NCBI RefSeq assembly: GCF_004348455.1
Contig: NZ_SMKA01000031.1
Location: 1 to 48,248, forward strand
Direction: 5' to 3'
DNA length: 48,248 nt
Source of the DNA: Kribbella albertanoniae
GTDB lineage: Bacteria; Actinomycetota; Actinomycetes; Propionibacteriales; Kribbellaceae
In this document: positions 8,112-17,336 of the stretch, piece by piece
Layout: each line of letters begins with the position of its first letter
How positions within the stretch are numbered: the stretch's first letter is position 1
Position numbers and translations under genes: made by a program
The notes under the pieces: generated by a model
The model's database searches: none
What the model was told of the DNA's origin: nothing
Seen by the model: the letters and a program-made list of their open reading frames with translations, nothing else

Positions 8112-10217
8112 CTACTTGGCGCCGGCGTTGGTCATTTGGCGGAGTTCTTTCTTGAGTTCGGAGATTTCGTCTCGGTAGCGGGCGGCTACCTCGAACTGGA
8201 GCTCGGCGGCGGCGTTGTGCATCTGGTCGGTGAGTTGCTGGATGAGGTCGGCGAGGTCGGAGGATGGCAGGCCGCCGGCCAGCTCGCGGGCCTTCTCGCC
8301 GGCGCGGCCCTTGCCGCCGCCGGGGGTCGGGGCCTTGCCGCGGGACTGGTTGCGGCCGGAGCCGAGGAGCTCGGCGGTGTCGGCGTCCTCGCGGGCGAGC
8401 ATGTCGGTGATGTCGGCGATCTTCTTCCGCAGCGGCTGCGGGTCGACCCCGTGCTCGAGGTTGTACGCGACCTGTTTGGCGCGCCGCCGGTTGGTCTCGT
8501 CGATCGCCATCTCCATCGACGGCGTGATCTTGTCGGCATACATGAACACCGCACCGGACACGTTTCGAGCGGCACGGCCGATGGTCTGGATCAGCGACCG
8601 CCCGGAGCGCAGGAAGCCTTCCTTGTCCGCGTCCAGGATCGCGACCAGCGACACCTCCGGCAGGTCGAGACCCTCGCGCAGCAGGTTGATGCCGACCAGT
8701 ACGTCGTACTCCCCCATCCGCAGCTCGCGGAGCAGCTCGACCCGGCGCAGGGTGTCGACCTCGCTGTGCAGATATCTGGTCCGGATGCCCATCTCCAGCA
8801 GGTAGTCGGTCAGGTCCTCCGACATCTTCTTGGTCAGCGTCGTCACCAGGACCCGTTCGTTGCGCTCGGTCCGGATCCGGATCTCGTGGATCAGGTCGTC
8901 GATCTGGCCCTTGGTCGGCTTGACGATCACCTCGGGGTCGATCAGGCCGGTCGGCCGGATGATCTGCTCGACGAACCCGTCGGACTTGTCCTGCTCGTAC
9001 TGCCCCGGGGTCGCGGAGAGGTAGACCGTCTGGCCGATCCGCTCCAGGAACTCCTCCCAGCGCAGCGGCCGGTTGTCCATCGCCGACGGCAGCCGGAAGC
9101 CGTGCTCGACCAGGGTCCGCTTGCGGGACATGTCGCCCTCGTACATCCCGCCGATCTGCGGGACCGTCACGTGCGACTCGTCGATGACGAGCAGGAAGTC
9201 CTCGGGGAAGTAGTCGAGCAGGCAGTGCGGCGCCGTACCGGCCTCGCGGCCGTCGGTGTGCCGGGAGTAGTTCTCGATCCCGGAGCAGGTGCCGATCTGG
9301 CGCATCATCTCGATGTCGTACGTCGTCCGCATCCGCAGCCGCTGGGCCTCCAGCAACTGGCCACCGCGCTCGAGCTCGGCCAGCCGCTCGGCCAGCTCGG
9401 CCTCGATCGAGGCGATCGCGCGCTCCATCTTCTCCGGCGCGGTCACGTAGTGCGTCGCGGCACCGATGTAGAGCTCGTTCTCCTCGCTCAGCACCTCGCC
9501 GGTCAACGGGTGCAGCGTCATCACCCGCTCGATCTCGTCACCGAAGAACTCGACCCGGACGGCCAGCTCCTGGTAGACCGGGAAGACCTCGAGCGTGTCG
9601 CCGCGGACCCGGAAGGTGCCGCGGGTGCCGGCCAGGTCGTTGCGCGCGTACTGCACGCCGACCAGCTTGCGGAGCAGGCCGTCGCGATCCATCTCGTCGC
9701 CGACCTTCACGTGGATCATCCGGTTCAGGTACTCGTCGGCGGAGCCCAGGCCGTAGATACAGGAGACGGTCGCCACCACGACGACGTCGCGGCGGGTCAG
9801 CAGCGACCAGGTCGCGGAGTGCCGGAGCCGCTCGACCTCCTCGTTGATCGAGGAGTCCTTCTCGATGTAGGTGTCCGTCTGCGGAACGTACGCCTCGGGC
9901 TGGTAGTAGTCGTAGTACGAGACGAAGTACTCGACCGCGTTCTCCGGGAAGAAGTGCCGCAGCTCGGTCGCGAACTGCGCGGCGAGCGTCTTGTTCGGCT
10001 GCAGGATCAGCATCGGGCGCTGGATCTTCTCCGCCAGCCAGGCCATCGTCGCCGTCTTACCCGTACCGGTGGCACCCAGCAGTACGACGTCCTGCTCGCC
10101 GGCGTTGATCCGCCGCTCGAGCTCTGCGATCGCGGCCGGCTGGTCGCCGGCCGGATCGAAGTCGGACACCACCTTGAGCGGCGCCACCATACGCTGGAGA
10201 TCCGTGACCTGTCTCAT
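8112..10217 (-). CDS. uvrB: Excinuclease ABC subunit B
   Basis: UvrB loads onto damaged DNA from UvrA and recruits UvrC in nucleotide excision repair. The 701-residue protein has Walker A GATGTGKT, the damage-probing beta-hairpin region [20 protein letters not shown], the DESH helicase motif ([13 protein letters not shown]), motif VI (QTIGRAARN) and a C-terminal UVR motif ([20 protein letters not shown]). ATG 10217 (MRQVTDLQR) is preferred to an upstream TTG because actinobacterial UvrB proteins start with this VTDL block. It sits 48 bases after the last gene of the PrsW-like operon and immediately before the OLD nuclease gene. A long open frame on the opposite strand is a codon-bias artefact. 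Confidence 0.98.
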   Translation of the reverse strand: MRQVTDLQRMVAPLKVVSDFDPAGDQPAAIAELERRINAGEQDVVLLGATGTGKTATMAWLAEKIQRPMLILQPNKTLAAQFATELRHFFPENAVEYFVSYYDYYQPEAYVPQTDTYIEKDSSINEEVERLRHSATWSLLTRRDVVVVATVSCIYGLGSADEYLNRMIHVKVGDEMDRDGLLRKLVGVQYARNDLAGTRGTFRVRGDTLEVFPVYQELAVRVEFFGDEIERVMTLHPLTGEVLSEENELYIGAATHYVTAPEKMERAIASIEAELAERLAELERGGQLLEAQRLRMRTTYDIEMMRQIGTCSGIENYSRHTDGREAGTAPHCLLDYFPEDFLLVIDESHVTVPQIGGMYEGDMSRKRTLVEHGFRLPSAMDNRPLRWEEFLERIGQTVYLSATPGQYEQDKSDGFVEQIIRPTGLIDPEVIVKPTKGQIDDLIHEIRIRTERNERVLVTTLTKKMSEDLTDYLLEMGIRTRYLHSEVDTLRRVELLRELRMGEYDVLVGINLLREGLDLPEVSLVAILDADKEGFLRSGRSLIQTIGRAARNVSGAVFMYADKITPSMEMAIDETNRRRAKQVAYNLEHGVDPQPLRKKIADITDMLAREDADTAELLGSGRNQSRGKAPTPGGGKGRAGEKARELAGGLPSSDLADLIQQLTDQMHNAAAELQFEVAARYRDEISELKKELRQMTNAGAK

Positions 10218-10265
10218 GTCACCCAACGGTACGGGGCGCCGCCGACAAAAACTGAAAACCGCAGG

Positions 10266-11063
10266 TCAGAAGCTCTTTTCGACGCTGGCGTTCATCGACT
10301 GGAGCTGGTTGAAGCGGCGCTCGTAGACCCGCGCCTCGAGCCCGGCGTCGGTGGCCGTCACCCGGTCCCACTTGTCCGAGTACGCCGTCACGAAGCCTTT
10401 GTAGTCGATCAGGCCGTTCTTCGAGGTCTTGATCTTGGCCGTGTAGTTCAGCGCGTAGCAGGTCTTGATCGCCTCGTTGGCGGGCTTGCAGACCTCACCC
10501 TTGCCGATCACCACGTTCTGCATCCCGTTCGACTCGATGTCGACCAGGTGCTCGGCGAATCCCTTCGCGTCGTACAGCTCGGTCTGCCGGACCCAGTAGT
10601 ACCCGTCGATCAGGCCGCGGACGTTGAACTGCTGCAGGATGTAGTTCCGCCCGGACTTCGACCTCGGGTCCGGCAGCCAGCCCTTGGCCGGGGTGAACCA
10701 GATCCCGCGGCCGACCTCGACGCCGACGTCGTTCTCCTTCTTGGAGTCGTCCGGCTTCGAGCCGGCCGGCGGCGTGTACAGGGTGCCGGGCGCGTCCGGG
10801 GTCTGGACCGCGGCCGGCTTGTCGTCGCCACCGCCGGTCACCAGCAGGACGACGCCGACCGCGACCAGGACGATCGCGAGCGCCGCGCAGCCGATGATGA
10901 TGAACTGCGACCGGTTCGACTTGGCCGGCCGGCCCTGCGGCCGGCCAGGACCGGGTCCCCAGCCGCCGGGACCCGCGGGTCCCGCGCCACCGGTGCCGGT
11001 TCCCCAGCCACCGGGTGCGGCGGCCGGCGGCGGTCCCGGAGGTGGTCCGTACTGCTGACTCAT
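10266..11063 (-). CDS. Single-pass membrane protein with extracytoplasmic domain (third paralogue)
   Basis: A 265-residue protein of unknown function. A Pro/Gly-rich cytoplasmic N-terminus (residues 1-50) is followed by one membrane helix (about 53-77) and then GGGDDK. A linker and an extracytoplasmic domain of about 170 residues come next, starting GVEVGRGIWFTPAKGW. Two cysteines (GEVCKP and KTCYAL) could form a disulfide. The same plan, including GGxDDK right after the helix, occurs in the two genes upstream, so these look like diverged paralogues. The start lies 28 bases after the preceding stop, consistent with one operon led by the PrsW-like gene. Confidence 0.78.
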   Translation of the reverse strand: MSQQYGPPPGPPPAAAPGGWGTGTGGAGPAGPGGWGPGPGRPQGRPAKSNRSQFIIIGCAALAIVLVAVGVVLLVTGGGDDKPAAVQTPDAPGTLYTPPAGSKPDDSKKENDVGVEVGRGIWFTPAKGWLPDPRSKSGRNYILQQFNVRGLIDGYYWVRQTELYDAKGFAEHLVDIESNGMQNVVIGKGEVCKPANEAIKTCYALNYTAKIKTSKNGLIDYKGFVTAYSDKWDRVTATDAGLEARVYERRFNQLQSMNASVEKSF

Positions 11064-11091
11064 AGCTGTTCCTCGTGGTGTCGGGGGTTCG

Positions 11092-11982
11092 TCACAGGCT
11101 GTCGAGAACCGACGTCTTCATCTGGGCGGCGTCCGCCTCGGCCTTCGGCGCGAAGTCGGTGCGGGTCCGGAAGTCCAGCGCGGTGGCCACCTTGTCCTTG
11201 CGCAGGTAGACCTCCACGTAGCCCTGGACCGCGACGTCCTGACCGGCCTTGTCCTTGGCCGTGGAGGTGTAGCTCATCGCGATGCACTCCTCCAGGACGT
11301 CCTTCGGGCACGGCAGGTTCCGCTCGTCACCGAGTTTGGCGATCTCGTTCTCGGTCTCGCCCTCGATGATCGCGAGCAGGTACGCCTTCGCGGTCACGTT
11401 CTGCTTCTGGCGGACCCAGAAGAACGCCCGCGCCTCACCGTTCGGTGCGTAGGTGACGAGCTCCTTGCCCTGCTTCTCGGTCTCCAGCACACTCCAGCCC
11501 GGGACCGGTACGACGGAGACGCCGAACGCCACCGGGATCGCACCGGCGGGCGGCGTGTACGACGTGCTCGGCGTACTCACGCTCGGAGTCGTCGACGGGA
11601 CCGGGTCGACGCGCTTGTCGTCGCCACCGGACAGCAGCACCAGGGCCACTGCGACCAGCGCGACGACGACCAGACCGGCACCGATCGGCAGCAGCACCGG
11701 AGGGATCCGGGGCCGCTTCTTCTCGGGCGGGGGGCGGCGCAGCGACGGCGGTCCGACCTTGTCGCCCCAGGCAGAAGACGTCTCGGTGGCCGGGCCGCCA
11801 CCCTGCTCAGGCCCCGGCCCGGACCACGGCGACGCCGTACCGCCGGGTGCCGGTGGTACTTCGAGATTCCACGGGGACGGCGGCAGCGCCGGTGCAGGCG
11901 CTGCCGCTGGGTCCTCGTCGGGGCCGGGTTTGCTCACCCATGGGTTGCTGTCCCCGGCCCCCTTGTCGCGTTTCCCGGTCAC
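11092..11982 (-). CDS. Single-pass membrane protein with extracytoplasmic domain (second paralogue)
   Basis: A 296-residue protein with a long Pro-rich cytoplasmic N-terminus (1-90) and one membrane helix (about 95-119) followed by SGGDDK. A Ser/Thr/Pro linker leads to an extracytoplasmic domain containing VSVVPVPGWSV. Two cysteines (LPCPKD and EECIAM) may pair. It starts at a GTG overlapping the TGA of the upstream gene (GTGA), which shows tight coupling. The VxPxPGW-type opening of the outer domain loosely recalls PsbP/LpqN-like folds, but this is only a motif-level impression. Function unknown. Confidence 0.78.
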   Translation of the reverse strand: MTGKRDKGAGDSNPWVSKPGPDEDPAAAPAPALPPSPWNLEVPPAPGGTASPWSGPGPEQGGGPATETSSAWGDKVGPPSLRRPPPEKKRPRIPPVLLPIGAGLVVVALVAVALVLLSGGDDKRVDPVPSTTPSVSTPSTSYTPPAGAIPVAFGVSVVPVPGWSVLETEKQGKELVTYAPNGEARAFFWVRQKQNVTAKAYLLAIIEGETENEIAKLGDERNLPCPKDVLEECIAMSYTSTAKDKAGQDVAVQGYVEVYLRKDKVATALDFRTRTDFAPKAEADAAQMKTSVLDSL

Positions 11983-12965
11983 TGGCTGTTGAGCACCGAC
12001 TTCAGCATGGCAGCGCTGTCCGTCTGTGCGGTCGTGACCTTGTCCTTACGGGCGAGCACCCTGACCAGCGTGATGACGCCGTCCTTGCGCTCGATCACGC
12101 CGACGTAGCCGACGATCTCGGTGGTTCCCTGCTGGCCGGTCGACAGACCGGAGTAGCCCTGCGTGGCGGCCGTCTTGATCTGAGTCTTCTCGTCGGCGCC
12201 CGGCGTGGCCCGGACCGGCGCCTTCGTCTTCACGTCCTTCAGCGACTTGGTCTCGGCGGTCAGCAGCTTCGGCAGGATGGTGTCGACCGTCTCACCTTCA
12301 GCCTTGAACACCTGGACCATGAAGTAGGCCTCACCCGTCTTCAGCAGGTAGACGCCCTTGAAGTCCTTCAGTTCCTTGCGGACGTAGCCCGAGGCCGGCT
12401 TCACGAAGATGCCTTCGCCGACCTCGATGCCCTCGTCGGTGTTGGTCGGCTGGTTGGTGCCGTTGTCACCACCGCCACCGGTCTCCGGCGGCGGCTGGAC
12501 CTGCTTCTTGTCGTCACCGCCACCGAAGATCAGCGCGAGCACGATGCCGATCACCGCGACGACGACCAGGCCACCACCGGCCAGGTACAGGATCTTGCTG
12601 TTGCCCTTGCCACGCGGGGCTCCGCCGCCGTACTGCGGCTGTCCCGGATACCCCTGCTGCTGCGGGAACTGCTGCTGCCCGGGATAGCCCTGCTGCTGCG
12701 GCGGGTACTGCTGCTGCCCGTACGGCGGTTGTCCCGGCTGCTGCCCGTAGCCGGGCGGCGGGCCCTGCGGGGGCTGCTGCCCGTAACCAGGCGGCGGACC
12801 CTGAGGCGGCTGCTGGCCGTAGCCCGGAGGCGGACCCTGCGGAGGCGGTCCGTAACCGGGCGGCGGCCCTTGCGGGGGCTGCTGGCCGTAGCCAGGCGGC
12901 GGACCCTGCGGCGGCCGGCCCTGCGGAGGCTGACCCTGCCCGTACGGAGGTTGCTGGTTGCTCAT
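11979..12965 (-). CDS. Pro-Gln-Gly repeat membrane protein (first paralogue)
   Basis: A 328-residue protein. Residues 1-118 are low complexity (P, Q, G, Y) and include five tandem GPPPGYG-type repeats. One membrane helix (about 124-147) is followed by GGGDDK and an extracytoplasmic domain opening GIEVGEGIFVKPASGY, close in pattern to the third paralogue. No cysteine pair is evident in this one. ATG 12965 overlaps the stop of the PrsW-like gene as ATGA, and the downstream paralogue overlaps by GTGA. Such proline/glutamine-rich cytoplasmic tails often mediate assembly or partner binding, but that is general and unproven here. Confidence 0.8.
   Translation of the reverse strand: MSNQQPPYGQGQPPQGRPPQGPPPGYGQQPPQGPPPGYGPPPQGPPPGYGQQPPQGPPPGYGQQPPQGPPPGYGQQPGQPPYGQQQYPPQQQGYPGQQQFPQQQGYPGQPQYGGGAPRGKGNSKILYLAGGGLVVVAVIGIVLALIFGGGDDKKQVQPPPETGGGGDNGTNQPTNTDEGIEVGEGIFVKPASGYVRKELKDFKGVYLLKTGEAYFMVQVFKAEGETVDTILPKLLTAETKSLKDVKTKAPVRATPGADEKTQIKTAATQGYSGLSTGQQGTTEIVGYVGVIERKDGVITLVRVLARKDKVTTAQTDSAAMLKSVLNSQ
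12729..12905 (-). repeat. Five tandem 12-residue PGQ repeats within a CDS
   Basis: Residues 21-79 of the 11979-12965 protein consist of five copies of GPPPGYGQQPPQ. The second copy lacks one residue and the last ends PGQ. At DNA level this is an imperfect 36-bp tandem repeat with a period suited to slipped-strand length change in frame. Confidence 0.85.
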
Positions 12966-14167
12966 GCCTGCGTCTCCCCAGTCGTCACGTCGTACCCACT
13001 CGCTGTCGCCGGTGCGGTCACGCCACGGGCCGCCTTCGGCACCGAGCGGACGGAGTTGCCACAGGCGGAGCAGAAGTCCGAGTGCGGCAGCAGCGGCATC
13101 TCACAGCGCGAGCAGAAGGCCTGGTCGCCGGAGGCGTGGTTGGAGCCGCCGCGTGCGGCCGCCTCCAGCGCAGCCTCGAGCAGGCCCTTGTGCAGCACGG
13201 TCCGGACCCGGATGATCAGCGCGCCCAGCAGTAACAGGCCCCAGAGAGCACCGAGTACGGCGCCGATCGTCGAACCCTGACCACCGACGAAGCCGAGCAG
13301 GTAGACACCGCCCTGGAACAGCGCGTTCACCACGATGGCCTGCAGCAGAGCGACCACCCAGCGCGGCGTGAAACCGTCGTACCCGGCGCCGAGGCCGGAG
13401 AACTCCGCACCGGCCAGGCCGGTCGCCGAACCGTAGATCAGCGGCTTGATGAAACCGTGCAGCACCACGATCGAGATCCAGGTGCCGGCACTGCTGCCCG
13501 GACCGGCGAAGCCGCCGCTGATCCAGCCCCAGTGCAGTACGAGCGTCTCGAAGCAGGCGAACCCGACACCGGCCACCACACCGAAGGTGAAGCCGTCCAT
13601 CAGGTCGTCGTACCGCGGCCGCGAGGCCAGATACAGCGGGCCGATCTGGCGGATCAGCTCCGAGACGACGGGCACCAGCAGGAGCAGGAGCAGCAGATCG
13701 CGCCCGGACGGACCGACGTCGTTCGACCCGATCGTGTCAGTGGTCAGCGAGATGCTGTCCGACCACAGCCAGGTGAAGACGGCCGCCAGTACGCCGGTCA
13801 GCACGAAGGCCGCCGCGACGACCGGGATCGGCTCGTCCTCCCACAGGTTCACGTCGTACAGATAGAGGATGTACACGATCGGCACCGAGAAGGCCGCCAC
13901 CATGATCGCCACCGGCAGCGCACCGAGTGCGGCCGTCACGACGGTCAGCAGCAGCGCGATGCCGAGTGCGACCTTGTACGTGTAGGGCTGCTTCCCCGAG
14001 CCCTGCGGCATGATCGTGGAAACCAGCTTGAACGACGCGACCGACTCGTCGGGCCTCGCCGCGTACGCGTTCTTCCGCTCTGTGTCCCCGGACCGCAGAT
14101 CGTTGCCACAGTGGTGGCAATACCGCGAGACCTCGGGGACGTCAGAGTTGCAGCGCGGACACACCAC
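12962..14167 (-). CDS. PrsW-like membrane protein with two zinc ribbons
   Basis: A 401-residue polytopic protein. It begins with a zinc ribbon (C3-x2-C6, C17-x2-C20) and ends with a second one (CSRCEMP, then FCSACG). Between them are about eight membrane segments. The block SELIRQIGPLYLASR, then DGFTFGVVAGVGFACFE and VVLHGFIKPL resembles the conserved motifs of PrsW intramembrane metalloproteases (glutamate-rich motif, GFAxxE, membrane histidine), although the first motif has SE rather than EE, so activity is uncertain. GTG 14167 is chosen because GGGAGG lies 5 bases upstream and the first zinc ribbon follows at once. It heads the operon of three single-pass paralogues and overlaps the first by ATGA. 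Confidence 0.78.
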   Translation of the reverse strand: MVCPRCNSDVPEVSRYCHHCGNDLRSGDTERKNAYAARPDESVASFKLVSTIMPQGSGKQPYTYKVALGIALLLTVVTAALGALPVAIMVAAFSVPIVYILYLYDVNLWEDEPIPVVAAAFVLTGVLAAVFTWLWSDSISLTTDTIGSNDVGPSGRDLLLLLLLVPVVSELIRQIGPLYLASRPRYDDLMDGFTFGVVAGVGFACFETLVLHWGWISGGFAGPGSSAGTWISIVVLHGFIKPLIYGSATGLAGAEFSGLGAGYDGFTPRWVVALLQAIVVNALFQGGVYLLGFVGGQGSTIGAVLGALWGLLLLGALIIRVRTVLHKGLLEAALEAAARGGSNHASGDQAFCSRCEMPLLPHSDFCSACGNSVRSVPKAARGVTAPATASGYDVTTGETQA

Positions 14168-14249
14168 GCCATCCTCCCTACATCTGGGCTTTCGGACCGG
14201 ACAGATTGTCGTACAACCGATCCCGGAAACATCATTTACCGCGCAGGGG

Positions 14250-14867
14250 TCACGGTTTCGTGTCCGGACCGTGCCCTGCGCGCTGCCGCAGAGTGGTCCA
14301 CACCTCATCGACCCGGGTGTCCAGCTCGGCCAGCGTTCCGTCGTTCTCGACCACCACGTCGGCGACGGCGAGCCGCTGCTCGCGCGTGGCCTGGCTGGCG
14401 ATCCGCTGCTCTGCCTCGGATTCCGCCATCTTTCGTTGCTGCGTCAGCCTTTCCAGCTGGACAGCAGCCGGTACGTCGACCACCAGCACCACGTCGAACC
14501 CGTCGGCCTGACCGGTCTCGACCAGCAACGGAATGTCGTGCACCACGATCGCATCGTCCGGCGCCGCCGCCTCGATCTCGGCTGCCCGGGCTCGCACCCG
14601 CGGATGAATGACCGCCTCCAACCGACGTCGTGCGTCGGCGTCGCCGAACACGATCCGCCCGACCGCCGGCCGATCCATCTCACCGTCGGCCGTCAGCACC
14701 CCGGGCCCGAACGCGGCCACCACCTCGGCCAGCCCGTCGGTCCCCTTGGCCACCACCTCGCGCGCCAGTACGTCGGAATCGATCACGATCGCACCCCGCG
14801 CCGCCAGCCGCGACGACACCGCACTCTTACCGGATCCGATTCCGCCGGTCAGTCCCACTCGTAGCAC
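14250..14867 (-). CDS. coaE: Dephospho-CoA kinase
   Basis: CoaE catalyses the last step of coenzyme A synthesis, phosphorylating the ribose 3'-hydroxyl of dephospho-CoA. The 205-residue protein has the P-loop GGIGSGKS (8-15), the substrate region DSDVLAREVV, HPRVRARA and DIPLLVETG, and the lid segment RLTQQRKMAESEAEQRI, all typical of the family. Length is normal for single-domain CoaE. The start is GTG. It is divergent from the conserved small gene at 14885 (17-base gap) and lies 82 bases upstream of the PrsW-like operon on the same strand. Confidence 0.97.
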   Translation of the reverse strand: MLRVGLTGGIGSGKSAVSSRLAARGAIVIDSDVLAREVVAKGTDGLAEVVAAFGPGVLTADGEMDRPAVGRIVFGDADARRRLEAVIHPRVRARAAEIEAAAPDDAIVVHDIPLLVETGQADGFDVVLVVDVPAAVQLERLTQQRKMAESEAEQRIASQATREQRLAVADVVVENDGTLAELDTRVDEVWTTLRQRAGHGPDTKP

Positions 14868-14884
14868 GGGAACTACTATGGCTT

Positions 14885-15517
14885 ATGGGGTGGAGAAGAC
14901 GACGCCAGGACCTGCGTGAGCTGCGGCATGTCCGGCTGATGGCGGAAGAGGACGCCATCGTTTTCGGCGAGGAACTGACCCGGTTCGGGGACGCGCACGA
15001 GCTCGGTCCCGATGCGCGCCACGACTACCAGACCGCACTGGACGCCTACGAAAGAGCCAAGCGGCTCGTCGACAAACTGAAGACCGTCGAGGCGATCAGC
15101 GCGGTGATCGATACCTTGACCGCCGGCCGCTACGCGCTGGCCTGTGCGCGGGCCCGGGTCGACGGGCTTCCACTGCCAGAGCGCCGTACACCGTGCTTCT
15201 TCAACCCGCAGCACGGACCGGCGAGCGTTGACGTGGTGTGGACGCCGCGCAGCGGCCCGACCCGCAAGGTGCCCGCCTGTGTGCAGGACGCGGCGCGACT
15301 CAAAGCCGGGGAGGATCCCCCGGTGCGCATGATCCGGTACGGCGCACAACAGGTGCCGGCGTGGGAAGCGGGTGCGCCGAACGAGCCGTACCGGATCGGT
15401 TTCTTCACCTCGAGTACGGCGCGCGCCGCGATGATCGAGCTGAGGGCCCGGATGAAGGGTGAGGGCGGCGGCAACTGGGGCAACGGCTTCCGCACCTCGA
15501 AACGCCGCGGGCCCTAG
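14885..15517 (+). CDS. Conserved actinobacterial protein of unknown function
   Basis: A 210-residue soluble protein beginning MGWRRRRQDLRELRHVRLM. The N-terminal half is helical and acidic (AEEDAIVFGEELTRFG, then DARHDYQTALDAYERAK). The C-terminal half contains RTPCFFNPQHGPAS, VDVVWTP and VPACVQDA, with two cysteines. The pattern (AEEDxxxFGEEL, CFFxPxHGP) is one I associate with hypothetical proteins encoded beside coaE and rpsA in other actinobacteria; no activity is known to me. It is convergent with rpsA across a strong hairpin and divergent from coaE. ATG 14885 is chosen as the first codon of the conserved part. Confidence 0.8.
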   Translation: MGWRRRRQDLRELRHVRLMAEEDAIVFGEELTRFGDAHELGPDARHDYQTALDAYERAKRLVDKLKTVEAISAVIDTLTAGRYALACARARVDGLPLPERRTPCFFNPQHGPASVDVVWTPRSGPTRKVPACVQDAARLKAGEDPPVRMIRYGAQQVPAWEAGAPNEPYRIGFFTSSTARAAMIELRARMKGEGGGNWGNGFRTSKRRGP

Positions 15518-15522
15518 GCGTG

Positions 15523-15558
15523 CGAGACCCCCGCACCCAGAAGGATGCGGGGGTCTCG
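15523..15558. terminator. Bidirectional hairpin between convergent genes
   Basis: A perfect 13-bp inverted repeat (15523-15535 and 15546-15558) with a 10-base loop lies 5 bases after the stop at 15517 and 17 bases beyond the rpsA stop. It has no T tract, as is common for actinobacterial terminators. Its position between two converging genes suggests it ends transcription from both sides. Confidence 0.85.
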
Positions 15559-15575
15559 GCGAACTACTGAGCTGA

Positions 15576-17072
15576 TCAGCCCTGGCCGGTCAGCTTCTCA
15601 CGCAGAGCCTGCAGGGCCTCGTCGGAAGCGAGCGCGCCCTCGGCGGGAGCGTCGTCCTTCGGAGCCGCGCTGGCGCCACCACCGGTGGCCGAGGAGTACG
15701 TGGAGGCCTCGCCGGCCTCGACGTCCGCCGTCTTGGCGTCCTCGATCTGCTTCTTGTGGGCCTCCCAGCGCAGGTGGGCCTCGGCGTACTGCCGCTCCCA
15801 CTCCTCACGCTGAGCATCGAAGCCCTCGAGCCACTCGCCCGTCTCCGGGTCGAAGCCGTCGGGGTAGATGTAGTTGCCCTGCTCGTCGTACGTCGCCGCC
15901 ATGCCGTACAGCGTGGGGTCGAAGTCGTCGGAGACCGGGTCGACACCCTCGTTGGCCTGCTTCAGCGACAGCGAGATCCGGCGACGCTCGAGGTCGATGT
16001 CGATGATCTTGACCATCACGTCGTCGTTCACCTGAACGACCTGCTCCGGGATCTCGACGTGACGCTCGGCCAGCTCGGAGATGTGCACCAGACCCTCGAT
16101 GCCCTCCTCCACGCGGACGAACGCACCGAACGGCACCAGCTTGGTGACCTTACCCGGGACGATCTGGCCCATCTGGTGGGTCCGGGCGAACTGCTGCCAC
16201 GGGTCCTCCTGGGTCGCCTTCAGCGACAGCGAGACGCGCTCGCGGTCCATGTCGACGTCCAGCACCTCGACGGTGACCTCCTGGCCGACCTCGACAACCT
16301 CGGTCGGGTGGTCGATGTGCTTCCAGGACAGCTCCGAGACGTGCACCAGACCGTCGACGCCGCCGAGGTCCACGAACGCACCGAAGTTGACGATCGAGGA
16401 GACGACACCCTTGCGGATCTGGCCCTTCTGCAGCTGGGTGAGGAAGTTCATCCGCACCTCGGACTGCGTCTGCTCCAGCCAGGCGCGACGCGACAGAACC
16501 ACGTTGTTGCGGTTCTTGTCGAGCTCGATGATCTTGGCCTCGATCTCCTGGCCGACGTACGGCTGGAGGTCGCGGACGCGACGCATCTCGACGAGCGAGG
16601 CGGGCAGGAAGCCACGGAGGCCGATGTCCAGGATGAGTCCACCCTTGACGACCTCGATGACGGTACCGGTGACGACACCGTCCTCTTCCTTGATCTTCTC
16701 GATCGTGCCCCAGGCCTTCTCGTACTGGGCGCGCTTCTTGGAGAGGATCAGGCGGCCTTCTTTGTCCTCCTTCTGGAGAACCAGGGCCTCGACGTGATCG
16801 CCGACGTTGACGACCTCGTTCGGGTCGACGTCGTGCTTGATCGACAGCTCGCGGGAGGGGATCACGCCTTCGGTCTTGTAACCGATGTCGAGGAGAACCT
16901 CGTCCCGGTCGACCTTGACGATGGTGCCCTCAACGATGTCGCCGTCGTTGAAGTACTTGATGGTCAGATCGATCGCCGCGAGGAAGTCTTCCTCCGACCC
17001 GATGTCATTGACCGCTACCTGCGGGGTGCTGCGTACTGCGGGGTCGAGAGGTGCCTCGATGCTGGCCGTCAT
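15576..17072 (-). CDS. rpsA: 30S ribosomal protein S1
   Basis: Ribosomal S1 helps the 30S subunit bind and unfold mRNA. The 498-residue protein contains four S1 RNA-binding domains, at about residues 45-114, 131-197, 217-286 and 302-372. The last two carry the classic GAFV and GLVHxSEL motifs. The C-terminal tail begins with YIYPDGFDPETGEW and ends in an Ala/Asp/Glu-rich disordered stretch, as in other actinobacterial S1 proteins; it has fewer S1 domains than the six of E. coli. The start is ATG. The 264-base region upstream (17073-17336) presumably holds its promoter and leader; no clear element was seen there. Confidence 0.97.
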   Translation of the reverse strand: MTASIEAPLDPAVRSTPQVAVNDIGSEEDFLAAIDLTIKYFNDGDIVEGTIVKVDRDEVLLDIGYKTEGVIPSRELSIKHDVDPNEVVNVGDHVEALVLQKEDKEGRLILSKKRAQYEKAWGTIEKIKEEDGVVTGTVIEVVKGGLILDIGLRGFLPASLVEMRRVRDLQPYVGQEIEAKIIELDKNRNNVVLSRRAWLEQTQSEVRMNFLTQLQKGQIRKGVVSSIVNFGAFVDLGGVDGLVHVSELSWKHIDHPTEVVEVGQEVTVEVLDVDMDRERVSLSLKATQEDPWQQFARTHQMGQIVPGKVTKLVPFGAFVRVEEGIEGLVHISELAERHVEIPEQVVQVNDDVMVKIIDIDLERRRISLSLKQANEGVDPVSDDFDPTLYGMAATYDEQGNYIYPDGFDPETGEWLEGFDAQREEWERQYAEAHLRWEAHKKQIEDAKTADVEAGEASTYSSATGGGASAAPKDDAPAEGALASDEALQALREKLTGQG

Positions 17073-17336
17073 GTGGTGGGTTGCTCCGTGGACTGGTGGT
17101 CTAGTCAGGTGCGTATGAGCCGTTGGATCGCATCACACCGCTGGACTGCCTGGAGAGCACAGATTCACCACCGACAAGCTGCGAGCACGAGCCTGCTCCG
17201 TCCGAGGTCGCGCAGGCCCATAGCGCATCTCACAGAATACCGGTCTTGACGGAGGCAGCACAACCTGGGGCACCCGGTCGCCACCGGCCGCCCGCCGAGG
17301 TGTCCCGACGTGCCACTCAGCTCACTGCTGAGTCGA

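Noticed and set aside
8136..11369. A 1,077-residue open frame on the plus strand opposite uvrB and the paralogue gene
   Set aside because: It mirrors strongly coding genes on the other strand, spans gene boundaries, has no recognisable domain, and reflects GC-rich third positions.
12729..12905. A CRISPR-like array
   Set aside because: The repeats are contiguous, in frame, and encode a PGQ-rich protein segment without spacers.
15756..17249. A 497-residue plus-strand frame opposite rpsA
   Set aside because: It is a shadow of the S1 gene with no own start context or domain.
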